A stretch of 64,000 nt of DNA, from positions 248,001-312,000 of the forward strand of contig ML991803.1 of the NCBI GenBank assembly GCA_010094025.1. The letters are read 5' to 3'. Within the stretch, counting starts at the first letter, position 1. Each line of letters opens with the position of its first letter. Origin of the DNA: Viridothelium virens. Its lineage: Eukaryota; Ascomycota; Dothideomycetes; Trypetheliales; Trypetheliaceae. Below, piece after piece: positions 23,880 through 35,839 of the stretch. The position numbers were made by a program, and so were the translations under genes. The notes beneath the pieces were generated by a model, which did not search any database, had not been told where the DNA came from, and was given only the letters and a program-made list of their open reading frames with translations.

Positions 23880-24887
23880 TCACATGCGGAAATCACGAGC
23901 ATACTTTCGGGACTTCTTAGTGCTCCCGCCCAAATCCTTGACCACGTCACTCATAATGTACGCAAGCCAGTCCATCAAGTCCTGAATGGTAAAGCCCTCA
24001 GGAAGCGGCGAGCTCGGCGCAGGCACCGAGCCACTACCGGAGGAAGCCCCAGTAGGAGCAGCCGTCGGGATGACGGAAGTGAGGAGGCTGGTCGGAATAG
24101 CCTGGGTCAAGGAGGAGACGGCGGCGGGCAGCGAGCTAGAGATGGCGGGGACAGACGTGACGGACGCAGCTGCTGATGTCGCAGCGGCAGACGTCGCAGC
24201 GGCAGAAGTAGCAGTGCTGGAGACGACAGCGGCAGCGGATGAGACGGAGGACGAGGCGGGCGCAGCAGCAGCGGAGGACGAGCCAGCGGATCCGGATCCA
24301 GAGCCAGAGCCAGAGCCCATGGTGAAGTCCAGGCAGGACTCGTAGGTCTGGTCGATGCTGGCTGCGTTCCACCAGTGCTGGATGACGCAGGCGCCGGCGG
24401 TGCCGCACTCGGAGCTGACATCAGGCATGGTGATGCTGAAGCTGGTGTCTTCGGCGGGGATCGGGGCGGAGTTTGAGGCGAAGGTGGCCCAGCTCTTCAG
24501 GGGGGAGCCGATGACGGTGTTGGTCTTGGTGTTGACGATGGAGACGTTGGCGACGCCGGTGTGGGGGGCGCGAACGTCGAATTTGATGGGGATGACTTGG
24601 CCGGCAGTGTAGCTGAAGACGTTCTTGGTGTTGTCGGCGTATTTGTAGCCTTTGCAAAGGGTGATGTCGCACGAAGCGGCGTTGTAGTCGGATTGGCTGG
24701 CGGCAACTTGGAGCTCTCCTTGGATGTTGCCGTAGTTATCAGCCGCTTGGTTGTTGTAGACTTGCTGGCCGCAAGCTGCTTGCATAGCAGTGCCGGGCAT
24801 ACGAGCCTGAGGGGAGGTGATGAAGCCGTGGGCCGAGACCATGGACACGAGGCCCGCGACGGAAAGGACAGTCGATGTCTGCTTCAT
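23880..24887 (-). CDS. Secreted LPMO-like / chitin-binding type-4 protein
   Basis: Single exon, 335 aa. The signal peptide ends at SMVSA, so the mature chain starts with His20 (HGFITSPQARMPG), the N-terminal copper-brace histidine expected of lytic polysaccharide monooxygenases. Further conserved features are Cys pairs (ACGQQ, CDITLCKGYK, SSECGTAGACVIQHWW, SCLDF), RAPHTG supplying a possible second His, and IQHWW. After about aa 190 comes a Gly/Ser then Ala/Ser-rich low-complexity linker of about 90 residues and an amphipathic, basic C-terminal end (FTIQDLMDWLAYIMSDVVKD...). There is no hydrophobic GPI tail. Cellulose or chitin oxidation is a family inference; substrate and LPMO family number are not assigned. 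Confidence 0.75.
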   Translation of the reverse strand: MKQTSTVLSVAGLVSMVSAHGFITSPQARMPGTAMQAACGQQVYNNQAADNYGNIQGELQVAASQSDYNAASCDITLCKGYKYADNTKNVFSYTAGQVIPIKFDVRAPHTGVANVSIVNTKTNTVIGSPLKSWATFASNSAPIPAEDTSFSITMPDVSSECGTAGACVIQHWWNAASIDQTYESCLDFTMGSGSGSGSGSAGSSSAAAAPASSSVSSAAAVVSSTATSAAATSAAATSAAASVTSVPAISSSLPAAVSSLTQAIPTSLLTSVIPTAAPTGASSGSGSVPAPSSPLPEGFTIQDLMDWLAYIMSDVVKDLGGSTKKSRKYARDFRM

Positions 24888-25731
24888 GGTGAAGAGAATT
24901 GTTGGGTAATTTCGTCAAGCAGCGAATGCTAGAGTTAATAATCAAGTGCAACAGCACGAATGAATGACTGAGAAAAGAATGAACGTATCGGTCACGGACC
25001 GTGAGCGAAGAAAAATGCAGATGCTCGTGGAGAGATGGCGTCCCGTTGAGGTACAGAAACCGTTCAAATGAGGAGACTTGCCTTCATATACCCTCCATCA
25101 GTGGCGATGACCGCATTGATTGGAAGCCAAATTACCGTAGGTTTGGAGTATTTCCTACCTGTGCTGACCGGATTACGGCATGAACATGTTTACGCGACGT
25201 CGGCTACGAGTCGATTGGTTGTTTCTGTGTGCCGCCACATCTTGAAAACGGGGTGTGGTAAGGCAAGAATGAACAGCAGTGGACGGAAAAACTGCTAAGA
25301 GATAGAGCGCGGGATATTATGGGACAGCGAAACGCCAGATCGCTCGAGATAGATGACGGTAGGCTTACGATCCCGGAAGCGATTCGTTTCATCTACAGAG
25401 GGAGCGGAGGTTTGGCCCAGACGTGCAGGGAACCCTTCAATATAACGGGTGGGTAAGCCGATATCCGAAGCTCCACAGCCAGGCCGCGGCCATCGAAGCC
25501 CATAGAAAGAGCAGAAATCAAAGTTCTCTGATGCGAGCGTTTGCATAGATGCAATATATCAGAGATGGTGGTGGTGTGGTGCATCAATGAAGGTCGGTCG
25601 GAGAAAGACTTCGCCGACATTGTGATAGATTTGGTTTGGGGCTGCGCTGCCAAGCATCAAACGCGTCAATGCTCTACTCCCATTCAGAAACCCAAAACAG
25701 AAAAAAACAAAGCACTGAGAGTGAATCGCTC
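24888..25731. other. Divergent intergenic region, LPMO-like / cyclin
   Basis: About 0.84 kb between divergent starts. One ACGCGT (MCB-type) hexamer lies at 25661-25666, 66 bp before the cyclin ATG. An in-frame upstream ATG at 25669 could extend the cyclin by 21 residues. Otherwise no gene is supported. Confidence 0.45.
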
Positions 25732-26678
25732 ATGGCTCCCATCATTACAGGGCTGTCTCATCTAGCTAATCCACTGGCAACGCCGGAACAATTGGCCACT
25801 TCACCTTCCCAACTTGACGGAGTTCCATCGGATCTTGAAGTCTCGCTACGCTACGCAGGTGCGCGATTAACTCAGATCGCCGGCATCCTCCTTAGACTAC
25901 CTCAGGACATCGTTGCCCAAGCAGTTGTCATTTTCACTAGATTCTGGGTGGGCGAGAGTGGAAGCTTACTAGAGTTTGGAATCAAGGTAAGCACTCCTGC
26001 TCTCTTTCCTTGAGCCTTCGTTCATTGCTCCAGGATGTCTCCGCCGCCTCTGTTTATCTGGTCGCTAAAAACTCCCCACTGCCTAAATCACCTCGAAGTA
26101 TCGTCAACGTCTATGCACTCTTAGAGGCAAAGTTACCTAGTCTTGGAGAGTTACATGGCGAGGCCATGGACTATGATCCTGACTCTCATTACGTTTCCGA
26201 GGGTACGTATCAGGCGTCAAGAAGTCTTCTGATGAAGATCGAGGCGCAAATGCTTCGCAAGTTTGGGTTTCAAACACATGTTGCGACTCCATATGCGCTT
26301 TGTATCAATTATCTGCAGGCTCTTGACGTCATCGGCAGACCAAAAGGTGAAGATGTCGCGGCAAGATCTTTCGCATACTTGAACACCTCATTATTGAACC
26401 CGCAGCTACCATATCTGACCAATCAGCCATCTAGTCTGGCGACGGCTTCAGTATATCTCGCAGCGCGAGAACTTGAGGTAAAGCTGCCTGGCGGAGAATG
26501 GTGGGAGGTGTTTGATGTTGACAGGGAAGAGCTTGGCTTTCTAGTAGTCGGGATGCTTAGCACAGAAGGCTTTATTCTTGATGAACAGAAGAAATGGGAA
26601 AGAAGAAAGATACCCATGACCGTTGCCGAAGTTGAAGACGAAATAGACCGTCGTCGTATCCTGAACGGAGAAGATTAA
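25732..26678 (+). CDS. Cyclin, cyclin-L-like
   Basis: Two exons, 25732-25986 and 26034-26678, 299 aa. The 47-nt intron splits the first cyclin fold (LLEFGIK-DVSAASVYLVAK). Cyclin-box signatures are RYAGARLTQIAGILLRLPQDIVAQAVVIFTRFW, then AASVYLVAKNSPLPKSPRSIVNVYAL and a second fold with CINYLQALDVIG and LATASVYLAARELEVKLP. The use of the transcription-type cyclin pattern (no destruction box, many A/S-VYLAAK/R repeats) points to the cyclin L/T/K group, partners of CDKs acting on RNA polymerase II or splicing. Which CDK it binds is not visible. Start chosen at 25732; 25669 is possible. Confidence 0.85.
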
Positions 26679-27075
26679 TTACAAGCTCGTCCGAGAAAAC
26701 CTGCTGAACGCGCATCGCCCAGTGCCCAATCTGAAGCATTTCCCTGGCGAATGGTAGCTCTGATGGTATGTCGTATTGCCTACAGAGCTTGCACAATGCC
26801 TTGTCTATCCAGTTTTCTTTGTTCCCAATAGTCATGAACTGAGGGATAGACAAAGACTGCCTTTCCGTTGGGTAGCAATGAATGTTTCAAGGTCACAGTT
26901 TGCCTTTTCTGTGTCCTTCTACTGCTCACCAGGGCTGCAATATATTACGGGTATACAAACGCCATTGATGGAGAGTTTTACTTTCTCGACGTTTCTTGGC
27001 TTGCACGCGACTCCATAAGCCGCAGCTCTAAGGATACCAGCACAACTTACTCCATCTACCAACACAATACTCACG
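26679..27075. other. Intergenic region
   Basis: 3' flank of the cyclin gene and upstream region of the next forward ORF. Nothing further recognised. Confidence 0.45.
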
Positions 27076-27762
27076 ATGCCTCGCTATTATACTGAAGAAC
27101 GCCTTCCAGTTAACGGTTTCTTCGAAACTACACGTAGACCAACTCGTCCTCAAGAAATGCCCCTGGCATTCTTCAACACACAATGGGGCAAAGATGAAGC
27201 GTGCGGTGTCCATGAGGATGGCGACACAGGAAACCAGCAACGCTGGCCCACAATACCCGACCACAATCGACCGGTCTCAGAACGGACTTTGCCGTCTTCC
27301 GGCAGGATCTCCAGCCTATCCAAAGCGAGGGACGAGAACTATCTCCGCCTCTGTGATCGGGCTCAAAAACGCAACATGACTCCGCCAACAAGGGAGCAAG
27401 TACTGAGACATCCCGATCACGATCCACCGCCACCCATCACACCCCGTTCCTCAAGTCGTCGCCGGGCTTGTGATGCTAGTCATGAGCATCAGGAAGCTGT
27501 CCGCCGTGAAGCGGCGTATGCAGCCCAGTCCGCACGTGGCAATGAAAGCGAACCCCGTTGGGGCCTCGTCAACGCGCGCAGACCGACTTATGCTCATGGT
27601 GGTAGCCACCGGGAATGCGCTGCGGAGCTAGTCGACATCTCGGAGAAGCATGATACATCGGAACGACGTCCCCGAGCCTTATCAGAGTTTGCGCGATACA
27701 GTGCACCACCGCAGCCACTGCGACGATGTTGTGGCAGGGCTTCACGACCATCCTGGTGGTGA
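27076..27762 (+). CDS. Hypothetical charged protein
   Basis: Single open frame of 228 codons. The product is polar and Arg/Glu/Pro-rich, with no signal peptide or membrane span (MPRYYTEERLPVNGFFET at the start, Arg-rich and Cys-Cys near the end). No domain recognised. The opposite strand is also open over parts of this stretch, so coding status rests on length only. Confidence 0.4.
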   Translation: MPRYYTEERLPVNGFFETTRRPTRPQEMPLAFFNTQWGKDEACGVHEDGDTGNQQRWPTIPDHNRPVSERTLPSSGRISSLSKARDENYLRLCDRAQKRNMTPPTREQVLRHPDHDPPPPITPRSSSRRRACDASHEHQEAVRREAAYAAQSARGNESEPRWGLVNARRPTYAHGGSHRECAAELVDISEKHDTSERRPRALSEFARYSAPPQPLRRCCGRASRPSWW

Positions 27763-28774
27763 GATTCCAATGAGTGTTGATGGTAGGATTTGTGTTCCTT
27801 CAAGCAGGACCCGTAGGTATAATGAAATGATTGGAGGCTGGTAATATCACTTAATAGCTCTCTTGTCCTCGTTTCTTTAGCTGCACAAAACAGCGCGTTT
27901 GTTCCCAACGGTGTGGCCGTGGGATGAGGAGTGAGTAGTCTACTCTGTGCTGTCGCTAGATCATGGGATCCGGCAAGGAATTCGGGGTTTTCACACAGGA
28001 AATACAAGCCTTGGAAAGTTGGAGTGACCACAGACTTAGAGGTTTCCCTCCCAAATTCTCAGAAACATCAGCTTTGGGCTAACACTGGAAAAAGAGGAAA
28101 GAAAGAGAAAAGTAGAACAGGTTGAAGAAGAGCAATATATCGGAGTGAACATTTCTTGTTTCTACTGGATGTGGGCCCCGGGGGCTCGAAGCGGAAATTC
28201 AGCCACCTCCAACAGCTCCAAGCCTTCGACACGATCGGGGAAAGGTAGCAGTGGCGATGAGCGACAAATCTTGATCCAATGAATTACATTTTGGTTAAAA
28301 TTTCTCAAGACATGGAATGTTACTGCACATGCGACGTGTGGATCATTATCATATGAAATGAAAATTTATACGCTGCACAGAGCCAACTTACCTTAGGTAC
28401 CTAGGCAGCCCTAGGTAGGCCAGCCAGGTTCAAAGTGACCGGGGTTCAGGGGTCTTGCCTTTTTTTTGGAAGGAACAACGCTTTGACATACCTCGACCAG
28501 CCCTTTCAGAATTAAAGGAAAGCCATTCTAAAAGTAGTCTACAGCTAATAAGTTGCTCGTCCAGTGGTCTCGCCCTGAACTATTGATGACCCTGCAGGTT
28601 GACATATCAGTCGAATAAGGCTGACTTGGAGGATCTCAGGATACTCCGCCGATCGCGGGGCTGAGCTACGGTCAGCCTAGAGATGACTATATCAAAAGTG
28701 CAGTAGCCTTAAGTTCCATTTTCCGCCCTTTCCAGGTATGTTTCAACTTGCATTTGATATAAGCCTGACGAAAC
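27763..28774. other. Intergenic region with TACCTAGG-type palindromes
   Basis: No gene supported. Around 28389-28420 the sequence is rich in overlapping CCTTAGGTACCTAGG / CCCTAGGTAGG palindromic words, a motif type common in intergenic DNA of many filamentous ascomycetes. A T-run follows near 28460. Confidence 0.45.
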
Positions 28775-30977
28775 ATGGACCCAGCCTCGATTGTTGGTAT
28801 TATCGGCTCAGTCGTTGGGATCGCTGATGTCGTAACAAGAAGTATCAAGAGGCTGAGCACATTGAAAACAAAATATCGAGATTCGCCTTTCCTGGTATCG
28901 AACTTGATTGGTCAGCTCTGCACCATTCAAGTTGCGCTAGATCAATTATCCTCATGGACTCACAGAGACCTGCTGAGCGATCCTCGATATGCAATACTGG
29001 CCGGCCACGTTGATAACTCTCTTAGCTGTTTTGGCCCCCTGATGATGTCTCTGCAGGAGCATCTAGATAAGCTTGATACTTCAGGAGATGATCATATGGG
29101 ACTCACTAAAAAGATCTCTTTTCTATGGACCGAAAAGGACTTGGTAGACTATGTAACTCTTCTGAATCACCAAGTAAACGCCCTCACCCTCTTACTACAA
29201 GCAATCCAATGGCAGTGTAATTTCGCCATTGAACTCAATGCTGGGCTAAAGCTCCTGTAGTAAGACCTCATCCGAACAAAGTACGGTCCTGGCGGATGTT
29301 GAGGCGCAAACCATTCTTCAGCTTGCGAAAGATTGTACTTCTTCTACGAGAGCTATCAACCGCGCCTCAAAGTCTGACACTCGGAGCTCCTTCTCGGACA
29401 ACATACATGCTCTCAGCATTGACTTTGAATTTGACACTGTGTTACTGGGTACAAACGCGTACCAGAAAGCCCTTAGGTCACACATAAGGCAGTTAGCTAC
29501 TCCTCGCAAAGGCAAAAAGCGAGAAATTGAAGAGTCTCCTGACGGTACCATTTCTTTCCAATCAACAGACTCCCACGATCCCGAAAAGAGCCACAGCAGG
29601 GTATGGACCGCTCCCGAAACCGAAGGGGCCGCACCTAATGAACAGCAAGGAATGTTGCTTAGCCGACTTATGGAGAGTCATAATGTTAGTTCGGCCCCAT
29701 CCGATGCTGATGCACTTGCTTCAGCCAGCCAATCGGATCAAACCCGGAGAAAAATGCCCTTAGGAAAGGGTCGTGTCTCCCAAAGTAACAAGAGTCCTGT
29801 ATCGGCGAGCCCTCCTCTGCCACGATCTCCACGGTGGAGCCCTGTGCGCATTCCCGTCAACGAACTTCGTGGCATTCAATTCCAGAACACCAGCCTTAAC
29901 CCGCACAGCTTCCCTGAGACATCTGATCCATCTCCCTCTCCAAATCGCAATATATCCAAAGTTCTCCTTCTAGGGCTCTCCGAAAGCGGGAAGTCTACCC
30001 TTGGACATTCTATGGTATTCGTCGCGGATCCTCATGCCTATAATGAGAATCATCGGCGATCTTATAAGGCAGCCATCTTTGAGACCATCTTATTAAGTAT
30101 GCGTACGTTACTCGAGTTCGTGGGATGCCGCGAAGACTTCATGCGCACAATATATCTTCAAGAGCCGAAATTTCATGAAGAGACTTTGCCCGTGGAAATG
30201 ACTGCGGCTATCGCGAGCTTGTGGACGCTGTCAAGAGTGCATGAAGGCTACGCACGGAGCCCGGAACATCGGCTGGGTAGTAACATCGAGTATTATATGG
30301 CAAACATAGAACGAATAGGCACCGCTGACTACTGTCCAACAATTGAGGACATTTTGAGGCTACAGGTGAAGACATTCGGAATCAGTGAGCGACTATTGCA
30401 TTATCAGGGCAGTACATACATGGTTTCCGATGTAGGAACCAGAGGCGAGAGCAAATGGATTCATTGTTTTGAGAACACGGACGTTGTTCTGCTGACAGTC
30501 GATACCTGTGCATATGCGGGTTGGCGCCCTGAAGGTCCGCAGGCTAACGAGATGTGGGAGCAATATGAATTATGCAACTCGATGCTAACCAACACGTGGC
30601 TCACGGGAGCAACCTTCATTCTCGTCCTCACTCGAATTGACAGGCTTGAAGAACAGCTGAGAAGGTATCCAATTCAGGAATATTTCACAAATTGCCCTGT
30701 GGACGAGAATGGTATGACTAGTGTCGGAACTTACCTGGATTTCCTAGAACACTTATTTTTTGAGTTAGTTCAGGACGAAGGCAGGCATCAACGGATGGAG
30801 GTTTTAAGGGCAAACCTTGTCGATCCAAAATGCACCAGCGCACGACGAATCTTCCAGCTTCTACGAGACCATGAGTTGAACCCTCGACAGTCACGAGCTC
30901 CTGTTAATCCCCGCTGGCCAGACACAAACTTTTTGTCGAACCTGAAAACTCACCTATCGTCTCTTTCTATTAGGTGA
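28775..30977 (+). CDS. STAND-type N-terminal domain fused to degenerate G-protein alpha domain
   Basis: Two exons, 28775-29214 and 29261-30977, 718 aa. The intron has a GTGTAA donor and is the only one that keeps phase. Residues 1-150 match the helical 'fungal N-terminal domain of STAND proteins' (PF17111 type; MDPASIVGIIGSVVGIADV, NHQVNALTLLLQAIQ). A Ser/Pro/charged linker (about 155-375) follows, then a heterotrimeric G-alpha-like domain: P-loop LLLGLSESGKST (385-393 region), switch I LQVKTFGISE (Thr518), switch II DVGTRGESKWIHCFEN (from Asp537), and LVLTRIDRLEEQL. Intact: the GxxxSGKST loop, switch-I Thr, switch-II DxG and WIHCFEN. Lost: the catalytic Gln of DVGGQ (the loop is two residues shorter), NKxD (here TRID) and TCAT (here PKCT). 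A signalling/NLR-related role is inference. Confidence 0.85.
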
Positions 30978-33017
30978 TGTTCCTAGGTCCTGTTGGCTCG
31001 CCCGTAGGGGTGCAGATCCCTGCCCGAATTAGTATAGACCACCTCAGAGGCTTCATCTCCTTAATTTCCGAGGTCATTAAACAGTCAACTGTAGCTACGT
31101 AGAGCAACAGAGTTTTTCGCCCTGATGTAGCCTCCGCCACAGTTCGGTACTTTTTCTGAGCGTGCAAAAGAGAACGTTGAAACCACCAGGCTGCCTCGAC
31201 TCACATTCACGGCTCTTTGTACACCAATCGACTCATCGAGATGAGAACATCGACTTCGCTTCGCCTTGTTTGAGAATTTAAGGACTTAGGACTGTATACT
31301 AAGTATGTCTTTGGTCACTATTTTAGAGATTTATATAACATCTAAGAATACCCAGCGCATAATCGTACATAATTAGTTATGGCCTTGGCGGGAAAGTATC
31401 CTGATATAGAGAATTCACGGCTTGAGGAAATTAGAGGTACTCTAGGCCGTGATTTCCATTGGGGCTCTCCCGAGCTCATCCGAAGCAACGATAGCATCAT
31501 AATTCTCCAAAATTGACCCTTCTTCCAATCTTTCTTTCCCTATGTTTTCACCTTTCTCATTTCTCTTTACATGTTCAAGAAGCTGACAACTCTCAGAATC
31601 CTCCCTCAAAGGTACTGCAACCAACAGTTTAAGAGCCTTGGTCACCTCAAGTTTCTCTGGGACTCAGCCCGTGCATGGACGATAACTCAATCATCCATCC
31701 TGGCATGCACGGTCCAAGTAGAGATGTATCTTTATCCCTGAAGCGACCACGTGCGACTAAAGCATCGACTGGGAAGGTAGCGGGGGCGTGGAGGCGTGGA
31801 GGCGTGGAGGCGTGGAGGCGTAGCAACACGTTGACCAGCCACTTCAGCGCCTCGAGCGACTTCAGCACAACGAGCCGATGCAATGTGATCACATATCTAA
31901 TATGACGTGTTTATATTGCCTTCGAGGCGGTCGCCTTCTTGTTTCAACAAAGTTTCCCATGCATCACCATGGATCCAACCTTGACATCGGCTTGCCCGAC
32001 AAACAGGTTCTCCCCTAGCTAATCCGTTTCCCTCACAGAAATAACCGAGCTCAGTCTGCAGATGCGGACCATATTTACGTTCATCGAATTCACATTTGCA
32101 GGGCTCAATTTCCATTCATGTCTTCGGGTCTTGCTGACGGTATGCTTTATATGACGTTCTGAAGCTGATGGATTTTTTTGTTCTTTCTGTGGATTGTGCG
32201 GAGCACTTCACTGGTACCGCAAAGCGGTCTCCCTTTGTGGAACAGTGGACTGATGACCTGCAAATCGATACAACTCCTACTCTTTCCCTTACGTGCGAAT
32301 GAGAAGGTCTTGCGATGAGCCTCAAGTTTTATGACGGCCCTAATGACGATTTTGCTTCGCTTGAGCAAGGACTGGCCCGACCGGGCATGCCGAAAAAGCC
32401 TTGAGACTACCCTCGTCAGGGTAATAACCTTGCCTCTACTCAGTCATCTTGACCTAATGCCTATTTTTTGACACATCTTGCAGCTGGGACGATGGGTGCA
32501 TCCGCATCACCGAGCATTCAGCCGATAGTACGGCTAGAACGCCTCGCCGCCAGTTTTTCTGATGGATGTAACGCGCTTTGACTATCGCAGCGCTGCGTCA
32601 AGTACTCCGTAAAAGCCCCGACTCTGGCCAAGTTACTGTACTATTGCACAATTTCCAGGAGACGTGCGCCAGTGCTCAGCTAAACGACCGTCGCCAAAAC
32701 CCACCCATCACTCTAGGCATGCGAATCGCTCTGAAGATAGCTGATTTGCGAAGCCTAAGCCTTGATTCTTTGAGGGAAGCTTTCACCGGATAGGAGACGT
32801 GCAGTTGGTGTGGAAGACCACCGAGATACTGCTGCCTTCCTCACTTCACAAAGGGACTCGCAAGGCTACTCACCACCGTTGCAATCACAGCTTCCCTCTC
32901 GACTCTCGACCTACGCGGACACGATCCTCATGCGTATTCGAGTTTCTGCTCGCTACGCCTTGACGTGGTACATATTGATCGAAACATTTCTGACGCCTAC
33001 ACCCATCAATCACCGTG
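30978..33017. other. 2-kb gene-poor stretch
   Basis: Many short open frames on both strands, none with a recognised domain or a consistent exon chain. It contains the GCGTGGAG minisatellite at 31786 and low-level AT-rich patches around 31290-31390. No RNA gene seen. Confidence 0.45.
31786..31820. repeat. Minisatellite, 8-bp unit GCGTGGAG, about 4.4 copies
   Basis: Four perfect head-to-tail copies of GCGTGGAG followed by a partial GCG. It lies in a stretch without a supported gene. Confidence 0.9.
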
Positions 33018-34349
33018 ATGACCGAGTCTTCTAGATTAAGTACTGACGCTATGTCTGTTGAGGAGCCACAGCGCACGACGGGCCTAGCGCCACGGTCCAT
33101 TCCATACCAAGCCCGTGTTAATATTGGTCCTTTGACAACGACTTTCACTCCAGCAGCATCGTGTTCTTCTCTTTATGCCTTTATGTCTTCCTCCACGCTT
33201 GTTGCCCTACAGGCCGTTTCCTGCCAAGGGACGAACCTGATCGATGATACATCCTGCTGGCCACCTTCAGCTACTAGCATCCCTCATGTGGACCTAGAGC
33301 AGGGCTATGGACTTTATTCTCCTGGTTACGTTTGCCCTATCGGGTACACCACTGCTTGTACACAGAACGCGGGCATAAGTGCTGGCGACTGGAAGTATTT
33401 CCAATTCCAGTATCCACCTTTGAGTACAGAATCTGTTTTTGGATGCTGTCCAACGTAAGTTGCTTCATCATCCTCCATTTATGTGCCCGTCTCGATTATT
33501 CTTATTGAGTCTGTGGCTAGTGACTTCGGTTGTGGTACTATACTTCGTACCATAAGCATTACAGAGATCATACCCTATCAAACTTGCACTCGAGCAGCAA
33601 CGACTTCCACTACCGTGATTGCAAATTTCTGCAATACCGAGATCTTCGATAATGCTTCAATTACAGCTGCCACTGAGACTGTGACAATTACAGGGCATTT
33701 TGCTACCACGAGCATATTCTTTGCAGCTCCTCTCATACAGCTGGTGTACCAGGAGAGCGATCTTCCGGGATTTAGCCCCACGACTCTGACCGCTTCTTCG
33801 AGCAACTATAGCAATGTCACCATAACGTTGACGAGTACGAGTTCGATTTTGCCTAAGGCCTATCATATTTCCAGCGCCGCGATTGCAGGTATTACGACTG
33901 GCGCACTGATGGCGTTCTTTTTTCTGCTTGCATTACTCTGTTTTCTACTCTGGCGGAGAGAAAAGTGGGTAAGAGGGGTGGACTATGGTGTCGAAAAGGA
34001 AAAGGGGGGCCCGGGAGCAGGATTGCATGACCAAGGCAAGCATACGCATGAAGTCGACGGAGTAAATTTAGGGAGGGAACTCCCGACAGAGACGACAAAT
34101 CTTGCGCTGGAGCTGGAGGTCGAGGAGGAAGTCCATGAACTGCAGGAAGACACAGGAGTCCAACCGTCGTCTAGGGGAATCCGAGCTGAGCGTGATCTAA
34201 ACAATGTGAGGCCCCGTGGTGGTCGTTTAAGAGGCAATCAAATGATGTATATACGAGCTGATGCGTGTGCTGCTGGTCGTGGCGATGCTGGTAATGCTGG
34301 GAGGAGTAGAATAGCAAGAGCAAGGAGACTTGGGCGAGTTGAACGATGA
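33018..34349 (+). CDS. Fungal type-I-like membrane glycoprotein, function unknown
   Basis: Two exons, 33018-33454 and 33521-34349, 421 aa, joined in phase as GCCPT-DFGCGT. The first half is an extracellular-type Cys-rich region with the GPLTTTFTPAASCSSLYAF opening, then CWPP, YSPGYVCPIGYTTAC and CCPT, a pattern repeated across many ascomycete surface proteins. A Thr/Ser-rich segment with NxS/T sites is followed by one transmembrane helix (AIAGITTGALMAFFFLLALLCFLLW) and a basic, then acidic cytoplasmic tail of about 130 residues. No clear N-terminal signal peptide is encoded from this ATG, so an upstream exon may be missing. Sensor or adhesion roles are guesses only. Confidence 0.75.
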
Positions 34350-35393
34350 ACGAGTGACTCCATATACTGATCTCCACGGTGGAAGGAAGAAGTGATGAGT
34401 TTGGATGTCTTCGACCGGGTCAGGTGTCTCGAAGGGAGTATCGAATTTGTCCGATCCTCCGTAATGCAAAGTTAGTATATTGTTAATCGTTCTGTACGAT
34501 GTTAGAGCTAGACTCATGGCGAAAGTCAAATATAGCAAGAACTTTCATTTAGATCAACCCAGAACACGAGTATGTATGGCTCGGCGAGGACTCTACTTCA
34601 CTGGACACTCATTTCTGCAAATCGAACTTTTCACCAGTGGGGACAATAAGAAACGTTGACCTCCAGAACAAGGTTTCCTTCCCCAGCTCAAATTTCTGTT
34701 GAGGCTTCGCAGCGTCGCATCAATCCGAAATGAGATGCTTTCAAAGGATCTTGACTGGTCCTCGATACGTCTACCAGGTCCTTCTCCACGGTCCGAAAAT
34801 GAGGCAAAGACTGTCACGGAGACTCGGAACATGGGCAAAGCAATTTTTAGCTGCCACAAGTAGTACTGACTCTTCACATTTTAGTCCCCCTTGTATCAAT
34901 GACTCCAGATGACGTTCCCAAGGACCACCGATGCAGGATGCAAGACAAGGAAGACCAATTTTTATCATGACTACAAATACAACCACACAGACGAGCAAGC
35001 CAAGGACGTACCTGAATTTAAAGATATAGCGGGAAATATTCAAGGATAAAGTAACCTCATACAGAATCCATTTCCACTGTCGGATATGAGTTACACAAGG
35101 GTGTAGCTGGCATGATGCCATGATCTAACCTAAGTGGTGCCTAAACTTGGGACCCCTGTTTTAGGCAATCGGCCGAAATCTTCAGAAGGAGCCCAATTTG
35201 TAGCCCCTTGCTCGTGCCGTTTCTTCGTTCTGGAGACATTCGAGAGTCACTTGAATAGGTAACTTGAAACACAGTACGAATTTTCAAGCTCAACGTCATG
35301 GACTTTTGAAGCTAAGTGTTGAATCTCTATGTGACTGGCCAATCTCTGAATAGATCTTGTATTCCATCCAACCTAAGCTCGAATGAGTGATAA
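34350..35393. other. Intergenic region
   Basis: No gene supported. Short open frames on the minus strand contain hydrophobic runs but no conserved motif. Confidence 0.4.
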
Positions 35394-35839
35394 TGGAGAT
35401 ATGCGTACCTTTTCCGTCAATCCAGTGGACAGATCTTCTAGTTGAGTTACAGGGGGGTGCCCTATGCTGGGATAAGGAAACCCTAGTCCGGAAGTATAGA
35501 AAGGAAACAATATCTCGTCACTCTGGAGTGGTCGCGGAATGTTTTGGATCGCTCCGTGTAATCGCACTTGTCTCTACATCGTCCAAGCTGCGAGAGCATG
35601 GGTCCATGCTGTTGATCCATAGCATTCACACTGAGCCTTCAATTCTGAGGAAGTGGTATAAGGACAACCCATGGAAGATTGAGAGGCTCGTTGTTATCCG
35701 TCATGATTGCAGCGTTGACCATAAAGGTATTTGTCCCGAATTCGAGACCATTAGCCTCGCTCAAAAGCATATGTCGAGCATCTTTCGTCGGTGTGGTAAC
35801 CAAATTTTCAGCAACAAATTGATGTTGTTCATGGAGTAG
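35394..35839 (+). CDS. Hypothetical small protein
   Basis: Single open frame of 148 codons from MEICVPFPSIQWTDLL to a TAG. Not recognised. It is a mixed-charge, apparently soluble product with no signal or membrane segment. It lies in a region with decayed sequence, so it may be a fragment of a larger old gene. Confidence 0.3.
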
